From: Caldifarciminota bacterium
GTDB taxonomy: Bacteria; Hydrothermota; Hydrothermia; B15-G9; WFZT01
Direction: 5' to 3'
NCBI GenBank assembly: GCA_026991055.1
Contig: JALXCE010000226.1
Coordinates: forward strand, 1 to 12,989
DNA length: 12,989 bases
The notes beneath the pieces are model-generated. The model did no database searches and had not been told where the DNA came from. It worked only from the letters and a program-made list of their open reading frames with translations. The first letter of the stretch is position 1. The number at the start of each line of letters is the position of its first letter. Positions 6,794 through 12,989 of this stretch are shown here, piece by piece. The position numbers and the translations under genes were made by a program.

Positions 6794-7963
6794 TCACTTC
6801 CCCAATGGTAGCCATAGGATTTTGCCTGAATAACTTGTGCCTTTGACTTTCCAGAGATAAATCCCGGCTGTGGGTGGTGAAAAACGATATATTCCACGCA
6901 CAACTTGCTGGGTAATCAATCTTCCCGTTAAATCAAAAATCCTGAGATCGTAAACCTTTTGGTCCGGAAATAGAAATTTGATGTATTCCCCTGAATTTAT
7001 AACTTTAATCTCAGGCTCAAAAGATGCATTCTCCTGGACCAGAAGCGGAATGTACCCAAGAATTTGAATACCCGCAGTGTATGTCGCAACATACGCTCTG
7101 GCATTTACCACATACACATCCCACGTATAGTCAGAAGTAACGTAGTAACCCACTTCCTGTGGTGAGGTAGCATTAGACACATCTATTACCCTGAGCCCCT
7201 GATATCCGTCCGCAATATACACAAACCCTCCTTCTTCAAAAACTCCATTGGCATATCCGGGAGTATCCAATGAACCTATTAATTGAGGATTCTGAGGATT
7301 ACTCACATCAATAATCTTCAAGCCACTCTCCCCGTCAGCAAGATACACAAGGTTACCTTCCACAAAAACATCCTCTGTATGTCCATCAGTGTCTAAGTAT
7401 CCAACCTCATATGGACTTGATGGATTACTTATGTCAATAACTCTTAGCCCCTCGCTATAATCAGCAACATACGCATAATTTTCAGCGACCACAACACTTT
7501 TTGCATTTCCAGGCGTATTGTAAGACCCAGCTCCAGGAGGAAAAGAGTTCAACCGCGTGATATAAAGCCCGTTGTTACCACTCGCAGAATATGCATAAGA
7601 CCCCACGACATATACATTGTAGGCTCCTGTTCCATACAGGAAAAACCCCGTGCTCTGGGGATTTATGGGGTCTGCAACCGAGACTCTCTCAAATCCATAA
7701 CATCCCTCAGCAACGTAAGCATTGCTACCATCGGAGAAGACTTCGATGGCACGGTAATTCAAGACAATATGGCCGACTTCCGCAGGATTCTGGGAATTTG
7801 AAACATCCAGTATGCGTAAGCCAGAGTCACCATCGGCAACATAGGCATAACCATTCCCGACAGAAACCCCATAAGCCTGCCCCGGAGTATCATAATTTCC
7901 AAGAAGCATAACATTTAATGAATCAACCGCTATCAGGTGGATTAACAGTATAACTCCAAACAT
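6794..7963 (-). CDS. Exported LVIVD-repeat seven-bladed beta-propeller protein with C-terminal sorting-tail-like domain
   Basis: Encodes 389 aa from ATG 7963, preceded by AAGGAGG (7970-7976) at 6 nt. An ATG at 7981 would add MKRRDD, but it lacks a good Shine-Dalgarno and coincides with the predicted sigma-54 start point (~7979). The N-terminus MFGVILLIHLIAVDS is a signal sequence. Seven blades follow; the best carry YVAD..SGLRVIDVSN, the signature of LVIVD-type repeats, and blades 2, 3 and 7 are degenerate. The last ~79 residues form an Ig-like tail (LRIFDLTGRLI...AGIYLWKV...GKILWLP) like the FlgD/Por-secretion tail regions of surface proteins in FCB-group bacteria. Function is unknown; surface adhesion or scaffold roles are possible. 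The gene converges with the regulator operon. A sigma-54-type promoter match (7991-8005) suggests control by that regulator. Confidence 0.88.
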   Translation of the reverse strand: MFGVILLIHLIAVDSLNVMLLGNYDTPGQAYGVSVGNGYAYVADGDSGLRILDVSNSQNPAEVGHIVLNYRAIEVFSDGSNAYVAEGCYGFERVSVADPINPQSTGFFLYGTGAYNVYVVGSYAYSASGNNGLYITRLNSFPPGAGSYNTPGNAKSVVVAENYAYVADYSEGLRVIDISNPSSPYEVGYLDTDGHTEDVFVEGNLVYLADGESGLKIIDVSNPQNPQLIGSLDTPGYANGVFEEGGFVYIADGYQGLRVIDVSNATSPQEVGYYVTSDYTWDVYVVNARAYVATYTAGIQILGYIPLLVQENASFEPEIKVINSGEYIKFLFPDQKVYDLRIFDLTGRLITQQVVRGIYRFSPPTAGIYLWKVKGTSYSGKILWLPLGK

Positions 7964-7990
7964 ATCATCCCTCCTTTTCATCCCATATCT

Positions 7991-8005
7991 GCAATTTTCC
8001 TTCCA
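7991..8005 (-). promoter_or_regulatory. Candidate sigma-54 (-24/-12) promoter for the LVIVD propeller gene
   Basis: On the minus strand it reads TGG-AAGGAAAA-TTGC followed by A, so the GG and GC elements have the exact 10-nt separation and the base after GC fits the consensus. The predicted start is near 7979, giving a leader of about 16 nt that holds AAGGAGG and favours ATG 7963. It shares the pattern TGGAA..AAAATTGC with the promoter at 1458-1472. No TGATAC/GTATCA site lies within 200 bp upstream; the nearest array is about 1.2 kb downstream at 6733-6768. Confidence 0.6.
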
Positions 8006-8068
8006 TAGTCTTGGTATTTGGAGTAAGAGGAGCTGGAATATATGTTAAATTTCAGGGCTACATAAGTC

Positions 8069-8097
8069 TTTACAACACCTGAAGTTTGCGTGATAAT
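8069..8097 (+). promoter_or_regulatory. Sigma-70-like promoter for the FAD oxidoreductase gene
   Basis: TTTACA (8069-8074) and GATAAT (8092-8097) are separated by 17 nt. The start point would be about 8104, just at the Shine-Dalgarno AAGGAGG (8103-8109), so the leader would be about 12 nt. This excludes the upstream TTG at 8086 as a start codon. Confidence 0.5.
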
Positions 8098-8115
8098 GAA
8101 GTAAGGAGGTTTGCC

Positions 8116-9471
8116 ATGATTAAGGGAGATTATAGAAAGAGAAGTTACTGGCTTGAGTCACTTGGGGAGATTCAGCCCAATCCTTCACTAAAAGGTGAAG
8201 ATAAAACCGATATTGCTATAATCGGTGGTGGATACACGGGCATGTCCACGGGCTTTCATTTGAAAATTTATGATAAGGGAATAGATGTGACACTCCTTGA
8301 GGCAGAGATATGCGGGTACGGGGCCAGTGGGCGAAACGGTGGATTCAATATGACACTCTTTGGGCTCACTCCCTCTATTACAAAATTTAGATTTGGGGTA
8401 GAAAAGGGCAGGCAGGCACGAAGATTCATGGAAGAGGCTGTCAACTACCTCGCGAGTTTTATTAAAGAAAATAACATAGACTGTGACTATGAGGGATCAG
8501 GCTATCTTCTCGTTGCAACAAACGAGGCGCAGGTCAAGAGGCTTGAGCATGAGATTGAGGTAGCAAGAGAAATGGACTATAAAGGAGTTGAAGTATGGGA
8601 TAAGGAAAAGCTCCGGTCTGAATTTAATACGGACAAATATTTGCTCGGTTGGTTTGAGCCACAGTGTGGTATTTTACATCCGGCAAAATGGGCCCGTGCA
8701 CTGAAAGAAAAGGCTGAAGAGGCAGGTGTTAAAATTTTTGAATATTCACCGGTCATTGAGTTTGAGAAACGAAAGAACCCTGCCGATGGATACAAATTTA
8801 TTTTAAAGACACCCGAGGGAAGCTTACTGGCAAAAAGAGTAGTTTTTGCAACAAACGCCTATTCCATCCTTTTCCCGGAAATTTACAAATACCAGACACC
8901 GGCATTTACACGGATTGTTATGACAGAGCCCCTAACCGATGAGCAGATGGAAAGTATAGGATGGAAAAATCGCGCAGGAATCGAGGATTCACGTGACTTT
9001 ATTCACTATTACAGATTGACGAAGGACAACAGAATTGTAATCGGTGGCAGGGACGTTGGGGTTACTTATGGACGTGATATGGAGCGAGACCTCGACGAGA
9101 AGAATTTTGAAGAACTAAAGAAATACCTGCTGTGGGTCTTTCCTCAGCTTGAGGGCATAAAATTTACCCATCAATGGGGTGGACCGGTCTCGATCACGCT
9201 GGACATGGCTCCGGCAGTTGGATTTTTAGGAAAGGACAGGAGTGCTGTCTTTGCGCTCGGTTACATCGGGCATGGGGTTTCAGCAACTTTCAATACGGGA
9301 CGTCTTCTTGCAGAGCTCCTGCTTGATATGGATACAGAGAGAACACGTATGTTCTTTATAGGGAGGAAGGTGATACCATTTCCCCCTGAGCCCTTCAGGT
9401 ATGTTTTGAGCCATGCCATACGAGGTTTCATGCGATTGGAAGACAAATTAAAATACGGCGAGAAGTTTTAA
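8116..9471 (+). CDS. FAD-dependent amine/amino-acid oxidoreductase, DAO family (PuuB/OrdL-like)
   Basis: Encodes 451 aa. ATG 8116 is chosen because AAGGAGG lies 6 nt before it; an in-frame TTG at 8086 would add ten residues but has no ribosome site and lies upstream of the predicted transcription start. The Rossmann dinucleotide-binding motif IIGGGYTG is at 36-43, with the ribose-binding Glu at E62 (VTLLE). GYGASGRNGG (67-76) is characteristic of the PuuB/OrdL branch of the DAO family (gamma-glutamylputrescine oxidase and relatives). Near the C-terminus, GGPVSITLDMAP and GYIGHGVSATFNTGRLLAELL form the second FAD-binding part. The expected reaction is flavin-dependent oxidation of a C-N bond in a secondary or primary amine or amino acid, in the cytoplasm; the substrate cannot be read from sequence. 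Length and motifs are complete. The gene is divergent from the LVIVD propeller gene and has its own promoter. The PilT gene follows after 43 bp with a separate promoter. Confidence 0.88.
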   Translation: MIKGDYRKRSYWLESLGEIQPNPSLKGEDKTDIAIIGGGYTGMSTGFHLKIYDKGIDVTLLEAEICGYGASGRNGGFNMTLFGLTPSITKFRFGVEKGRQARRFMEEAVNYLASFIKENNIDCDYEGSGYLLVATNEAQVKRLEHEIEVAREMDYKGVEVWDKEKLRSEFNTDKYLLGWFEPQCGILHPAKWARALKEKAEEAGVKIFEYSPVIEFEKRKNPADGYKFILKTPEGSLLAKRVVFATNAYSILFPEIYKYQTPAFTRIVMTEPLTDEQMESIGWKNRAGIEDSRDFIHYYRLTKDNRIVIGGRDVGVTYGRDMERDLDEKNFEELKKYLLWVFPQLEGIKFTHQWGGPVSITLDMAPAVGFLGKDRSAVFALGYIGHGVSATFNTGRLLAELLLDMDTERTRMFFIGRKVIPFPPEPFRYVLSHAIRGFMRLEDKLKYGEKF

Positions 9472-9478
9472 ACGCCTG

Positions 9479-9507
9479 TTGACTATATTTTTTCGATAAC
9501 ATAAAAT
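9479..9507 (+). promoter_or_regulatory. Sigma-70-like promoter placing the transcript start at the pilT start codon
   Basis: TTGACT (9479-9484) and TAAAAT (9502-9507) are separated by 17 nt, a close match to consensus. Transcription would begin about 9513-9515, at or next to the GTG start codon (9515). No Shine-Dalgarno lies before that GTG, so a leaderless message is predicted. Confidence 0.55.
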
Positions 9508-9514
9508 TTCACTC

Positions 9515-10654
9515 GTGAACTTTTTGAGATTATTAAAATTCGCGCGGGAGAAGAATGCCTCTGATATCCATTTAAAGCCTGGCAAACCACCAATACTCAG
9601 AATTTACGGAAACCTGCATGTACTAAGGGATATTATGCCCCTCACCGAGTCTGCCATTGAGAATATCATCGATACAATTTTGCGTCCTGAACAGATGAAA
9701 GTCCTTGAGGAAAAATTCGCAATAGATACGGGTTTCTCCGACTCCTTCGGCCGTTATAGGGTGAATATTTACAGACAAAAAGGGAAGTACGCTATTGCGA
9801 TAAGAGTTATTTCTACGGAGATAAAAAGCATCAGAGAGCTTAATCTACCACAGGTTATTGAAAAAATTGCCATGGAAGAAAGGGGACTGATCCTTGTTAC
9901 AGGTGTTGCTGGAACCGGTAAGTCCACGACGCTTGCAGCGATGATAAATCACATTAATAAGCTGAAAACCGTTAATATCATTACGATTGAAGACCCAATC
10001 GAGTACGAGCTTAAAGAGTTTAACAGCATAATTTCGCAGAGGGAGGTTGGGCTTGATACAATTTCATTTTATGCAGGGCTAAAAGAGGCCCTGAGGCAGG
10101 ACCCAAATGTTATCATGGTGGGAGAAATGAGAGACCTCGAAACAGTTTCAACTGCTCTGAATGCTGCTGAGACGGGCCATCTTGTTTTATCTACACTCCA
10201 TACCCTTGACGCGAAAGAAACGATCAATAGAATCGTGTCCATTTTCCCGCCCAACTATAAAGATATGGCAATGACGCAGCTCGCGTCAGTTTTAAAAGCT
10301 GTTATTTCACAGAGACTCGTTCCTAAGGCAGATGGAACAGGTCGTGTCCCGGCTGTAGAAATTATGGTTGTGACTGAAAGAATAAAAGAGATGATAAAAA
10401 ATCCCGACAGACTCTCGGAAATTTACGATGCGATTGCCGAGGGTTACATACCCTACGGAATGCAAACCTTTGATCAGTCCCTGTTTTATCTTTATAAGCG
10501 TGGTTTGATTACCAAGGAGGTTGCCCTCGAGTATGCAACCAATAAAGAGAGTCTTAGACTCAGGCTTGAAGGAATCCTGGATTCCTCTGATAAGTCCTGG
10601 GCAATTTTTGAAGAGATGGCAAAAAGAGACAGACAGCAATTTGGTGGAGGATAA
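9515..10654 (+). CDS. pilT: Type IV pilus retraction ATPase, PilT/PilU family
   Basis: Encodes 379 aa, slightly longer than typical PilT (~345). It is a hexameric cytoplasmic ATPase that depolymerises type IV pili for twitching, adhesion or DNA uptake. The N-terminal domain starts with LLKFAREKNASDIHLKPG, matching the family start and supporting GTG 9515. Walker A is GVAGTGKST (130-138), the Asp box is IITIEDPIEY, the Walker B/catalytic Glu region is DPNVIMVGEMRD (196-207, E204) and the His box is TGHLVLSTLHT. The C-terminal YGMQTFDQSL is present, while the PilT AIRNLIRE motif is degenerate (ERIKEMIKN), so a PilU-like or divergent PilT role cannot be excluded. There is no Shine-Dalgarno; the promoter at 9479-9507 suggests leaderless translation. 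The C-terminal Gly codons also form the Shine-Dalgarno of the next gene, which starts 2 nt after the stop. No other pilus gene is in the window. Confidence 0.92.
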   Translation: MNFLRLLKFAREKNASDIHLKPGKPPILRIYGNLHVLRDIMPLTESAIENIIDTILRPEQMKVLEEKFAIDTGFSDSFGRYRVNIYRQKGKYAIAIRVISTEIKSIRELNLPQVIEKIAMEERGLILVTGVAGTGKSTTLAAMINHINKLKTVNIITIEDPIEYELKEFNSIISQREVGLDTISFYAGLKEALRQDPNVIMVGEMRDLETVSTALNAAETGHLVLSTLHTLDAKETINRIVSIFPPNYKDMAMTQLASVLKAVISQRLVPKADGTGRVPAVEIMVVTERIKEMIKNPDRLSEIYDAIAEGYIPYGMQTFDQSLFYLYKRGLITKEVALEYATNKESLRLRLEGILDSSDKSWAIFEEMAKRDRQQFGGG

Positions 10655-10656
10655 TT

Positions 10657-12207
10657 ATGGGTATCGAAGAAAAGCTTAAAGAACTTGCAAGATTGAGAGA
10701 GCTTGCCAGGCTGGGGGGTGGAGAAGAAAGGATCAAGAGACAACATGAAAAGGGGAAACTCACCGCAAGGGAAAGGCTTGATATTTTGCTGGATGAAGGG
10801 TCTTTCCAGGAGATTGACCAGTTTGTAACCCATAGAATATATGATTTTGGTCTTGAGAAGAGAAAGATTTTGGGGGACGGCGTTGTCACAGGATTTGGAA
10901 CAATTAATGGCAGGCTTGTTTTTGTATTTTCTCAGGATTTCACAGTTTTTGGAGGAACTCTTTCGCTTGCCCACGCCGAGAAAATCAAAAAAATTATGGA
11001 TATGGCTATGAGAGTGGGAGCTCCTCTCATTGGGCTGAACGATTCCGGTGGAGCTCGAATACAGGAAGGAGTGGGTAGTCTTGCCGGATATGCTGAAATA
11101 TTCTTAAGAAATACACTCGCATCGGGAGTGATTCCACAAATATCAGCAATTCTTGGTCCCTCTGCCGGGGGGGCTGTTTACTCTCCAGCGTTGACTGATT
11201 TCATTTTCATGGCAAGAGGTACCAGTTACATGTATATCACAGGACCCGATGTTGTAAAGAAGACTACGCACGAGGAAGTGACTCACGATGAATTGGGCGG
11301 AGCCGACGTTCATGCGGAGAAATCCGGCGTGGCTCATTTTGTGTATGACACTGAAGAAGAAGTTTTGATGAATATCCGTAAATTGCTGGAATTTATCCCC
11401 CAGAATAACATGGAGGACCCACCAAGAGTGACCCCAAACGACGACCCGGAGAGAAGAGACCCGGAACTCAGGAAAATCGTGCCCGACGACTCGAACCAGC
11501 CCTACGATATGAAAGAAGTGATTTATAGGGTTGTCGATAATGGGGAATTTTTCGAGGTTCACGAGCATTTTGCCCCAAACATAATTATCGGTTTTGCGAG
11601 AATTGATGGAAGACCTGTTGGAATTGTTGCGCAACAGCCCATGTTTCTTGCAGGTGCCCTTGATATAAATGCCTCTGTGAAGGCTGCAAGATTTGTTAGA
11701 TTTTGCGACGCGTTTAATATTCCAATTATAACTTTTGAGGATGTTCCCGGATTTTTACCCGGTGTTTCACAGGAGCACGGGGGAATCATCAAACATGGTG
11801 CCAAGCTTTTATATGCGTATTCTGAGGCCACGGTACCAAAAATTACGATAATTACGAGGAAATCCTATGGTGGTGCCTACTGTGTTTTAGGCTCAAAGCA
11901 GGTCAGGGCAGATATCAACCTTGCCTGGCCTACTGCGGAAATTGCTGTTATGGGACCAGAAGGCGCAGTTGAAATCATTTACAGGCGTGAACTAAAAGAG
12001 GCGGAGGACCCGGAAGCGTTGAGGCAGAAGCTCATCCAGGAATACAAAGACAAATTTGCAAATCCGTATTATGCTGCATCACTGGGGTACATTGATGACA
12101 TTATTGATCCGGCGGATACCAGGCCCTGGCTTGTTAAGTCTTTAAGGATTCTTGAAACCAAGAGACAATCCATTCCACCCAAAAAGCACGGGAATATCCC
12201 GCTATAA
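10657..12207 (+). CDS. pccB: Acyl-CoA carboxylase carboxyltransferase subunit (propionyl-CoA carboxylase beta / methylmalonyl-CoA decarboxylase alpha type)
   Basis: Encodes 516 aa, full length for the family. It transfers carboxyl between biotin on a carrier protein and an acyl-CoA (propionyl-CoA to methylmalonyl-CoA, or the reverse in sodium-pumping decarboxylases). The N-terminal crotonase-like half has SGGARIQEG (130-138) and GPSAGGAVYSP (167-177), which provide an oxyanion hole. The C-terminal half has DVPGFLPGVSQEHGGIIKHGAK, the second oxyanion segment YGGAYCVLGSK and AWPTAEIAVMGPEGAVEII. The residue after GGAY is Cys409, where many propionyl-CoA carboxylases have Asp, so acyl specificity is uncertain; pccB is a family-level name. 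GGTGGAGG ending 6 nt before the ATG, inside the pilT end, gives strong, probably coupled translation. Biotin carboxylase and carrier subunits are not nearby, so they must be encoded elsewhere. A weak hairpin (12207-12239) follows. Confidence 0.92.
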   Translation: MGIEEKLKELARLRELARLGGGEERIKRQHEKGKLTARERLDILLDEGSFQEIDQFVTHRIYDFGLEKRKILGDGVVTGFGTINGRLVFVFSQDFTVFGGTLSLAHAEKIKKIMDMAMRVGAPLIGLNDSGGARIQEGVGSLAGYAEIFLRNTLASGVIPQISAILGPSAGGAVYSPALTDFIFMARGTSYMYITGPDVVKKTTHEEVTHDELGGADVHAEKSGVAHFVYDTEEEVLMNIRKLLEFIPQNNMEDPPRVTPNDDPERRDPELRKIVPDDSNQPYDMKEVIYRVVDNGEFFEVHEHFAPNIIIGFARIDGRPVGIVAQQPMFLAGALDINASVKAARFVRFCDAFNIPIITFEDVPGFLPGVSQEHGGIIKHGAKLLYAYSEATVPKITIITRKSYGGAYCVLGSKQVRADINLAWPTAEIAVMGPEGAVEIIYRRELKEAEDPEALRQKLIQEYKDKFANPYYAASLGYIDDIIDPADTRPWLVKSLRILETKRQSIPPKKHGNIPL

Positions 12208-12239
12208 GAATTGATGGGCATTTTTCTTACCCAAATTCT
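12207..12239 (+). terminator. Weak hairpin after the carboxyltransferase gene
   Basis: AGAATT (12207-12212) pairs with AATTCT (12234-12239), and TGGG (12215-12218) with CCCA (12230-12233), with a GA bulge and an 11-nt loop. No T-run follows, so it is at best an imperfect transcription stop or mRNA 3'-end structure. Confidence 0.25.
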
Positions 12240-12279
12240 GGGACATTGTAAACGCTTGGATGTAATAGCACTAAATGTG

Positions 12280-12308
12280 TTCACCACTGGTAACTCATAG
12301 CTTATAAT
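12280..12308 (+). promoter_or_regulatory. Sigma-70-like promoter for the sugar transferase gene
   Basis: TTCACC (12280-12285) and a perfect TATAAT (12303-12308) are separated by 17 nt. Transcription would begin near 12315, leaving a leader of about 39 nt before ATG 12354. Confidence 0.5.
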
Positions 12309-12353
12309 TAAGGCCCATTCGGAGGTGAATTTTATAGGAAACATTTTGAGTTA

Positions 12354-12989
12354 ATGAATATCTCACGAAATTCGAAACCTGTTGCCATACCGACATGGAA
12401 GAAAATCTTTGACAAGATATTTTCATTCAGTATTTTGTTGATTCTCGCCCCATTTTTCCTGATCATAGCTATCCTGATCAAGCTAACCTCTAAAGGACCA
12501 GTTTTTTATAAGCAAAAAAGAATCGGATACAAAGGCCGTTATTTTTATCTCTACAAATTCCGGACCATGGTCATCAACGCTGATGAAGTACTTGAAAAAG
12601 TTCTAAGGGAGAATCCAAAACTCCGCGAAGAGTTCCTTACACTTAACAAATTAACCCATGACCCGCGGATAACCAGGATTGGGAAAATCTTGAGAAAAAC
12701 CAGCCTTGATGAGCTTCCGCAGTTTATTAACGTATTGAAGGGAGATATGAGTATAATTGGACCGCGTCCCATAACAGACAGAGACATCTACATTTATCTA
12801 ACGAACCTCGATTACATCACCAAACTTCCACCAGGATTGACAGGTCTATGGCAGGTCTCAGGCAGAAATGACCTTCCTGTAGAAGAGAGGGTAAAGCTCG
12901 ATAGATATTACGTTGATCATTTATCATTCCCACTTGACCTCAAGATACTCTTTAAAACCCTCTTCGTGATTGTCAAAGGTACCGGAGCG
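12354..12989 (+). CDS. Polyprenyl-phosphate sugar-1-phosphate transferase (monotopic PglC/WcaJ catalytic type), 3' end outside window
   Basis: 212 codons to the window edge with no stop. By comparison with the family only a few residues appear to be missing, because the usual terminal segment (DLKILFKTL...KGTGA) is reached. It transfers a sugar-1-phosphate from a nucleotide sugar to undecaprenyl phosphate at the cytoplasmic membrane face, starting exopolysaccharide, O-antigen or glycan synthesis. A re-entrant hydrophobic segment (SFSILLILAPFFLIIAILI, about 24-42) carries the helix-breaking Pro. GPVFYKQKRIGYKG and YKFRTM follow. SLDELPQ holds the catalytic Asp-Glu pair, then GDMSIIGPRP and PGLTGLWQVSGR. 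The N-terminal multi-helix domain of WcaJ/WbaP is absent, so it is a short form. ATG 12354 is the only usable start in frame. It lacks a good Shine-Dalgarno: GGAGG at 12321-12325 is 28 nt away. Substrate sugar is not predictable. Confidence 0.9.
   Translation, partial: MNISRNSKPVAIPTWKKIFDKIFSFSILLILAPFFLIIAILIKLTSKGPVFYKQKRIGYKGRYFYLYKFRTMVINADEVLEKVLRENPKLREEFLTLNKLTHDPRITRIGKILRKTSLDELPQFINVLKGDMSIIGPRPITDRDIYIYLTNLDYITKLPPGLTGLWQVSGRNDLPVEERVKLDRYYVDHLSFPLDLKILFKTLFVIVKGTGA

Noticed and set aside
7591..7911. A 106-codon plus-strand reading frame
   Set aside because: It lies opposite the LVIVD repeats, and its His/Arg/Gln-rich composition is what an antisense frame of those repeats gives. 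It has no start signal.
7964..7981. Upstream ATG extending the LVIVD protein by MKRRDD
   Set aside because: The basic residues would suit a signal peptide, but the Shine-Dalgarno lies inside this extension and the predicted sigma-54 transcript begins at about 7979, so ATG 7963 is favoured.
8086..8115. TTG start that would extend the FAD oxidoreductase by ten residues
   Set aside because: It has no ribosome site and lies upstream of the predicted transcription start. AAGGAGG is ideally placed for ATG 8116.
12326..12355. Tiny frame GTG...TAA (encoding VNFIGNILS) whose stop overlaps ATG 12354
   Set aside because: GGAGG directly abuts the GTG with no spacing, so initiation there is unlikely. 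The overlap looks coincidental, although it would explain the missing ribosome site of the sugar transferase.

Overview
This window looks like chromosomal DNA from an AT-rich, didermal, probably uncultivated bacterium. The evidence is a seven-bladed LVIVD-repeat propeller protein ending in a sorting-tail-like domain, a type IV pilus retraction ATPase, a biotin-dependent carboxyltransferase and a monotopic phosphoglycosyl transferase. This mix is reminiscent of WOR-3/Stahlbacteria, Hydrothermae or a related FCB-side lineage. That assignment is inference from gene style only; no rRNA or other marker gene is present.

Positions 1-7963 form one coherent block. A partial lipoprotein-like PQQ-type propeller gene (minus strand) is divergent from a three-gene operon (plus strand): a secreted propeller-like protein, a membrane sensor kinase with a large extracytoplasmic propeller-like domain, and an NtrC-family response regulator with REC, AAA+ and HTH domains. 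After the regulator comes a convergent LVIVD-repeat propeller gene on the minus strand. Both minus-strand genes are preceded by a -24/-12 type sigma-54 promoter match with exact spacing (1458-1472 and 7991-8005). An 18-bp palindrome, TGATACTTTTAAGTATCA, or a one-base variant of it, occurs on both sides of the operon. The copy inside a 22-bp-arm inverted repeat at 1521-1566 is centred about 97 bp upstream of the predicted lipoprotein transcription start, which is a standard enhancer distance. I infer a self-contained regulon: an envelope sensor and its enhancer-binding regulator controlling flanking genes for exported propeller proteins. The regulator has unusual ATPase motifs (Asn for Asp in Walker B, GAFTGV for GAFTGA), and the kinase has no recognisable H-box.

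Positions 8116-12207 are ordinary metabolic and cell-surface genes on the plus strand: an FAD-dependent amine/amino-acid oxidase of the DAO family, a PilT-type ATPase that may be translated from a leaderless mRNA, and an acyl-CoA carboxylase beta subunit 2 nt behind it. From 12354 to the window end is a nearly complete sugar-1-phosphate transferase (polyprenyl-phosphate type) with its own sigma-70-like promoter. Base composition is visibly lower in G+C in the left 3 kb than in the right part. No tRNA, rRNA, CRISPR array or insertion sequence was seen.
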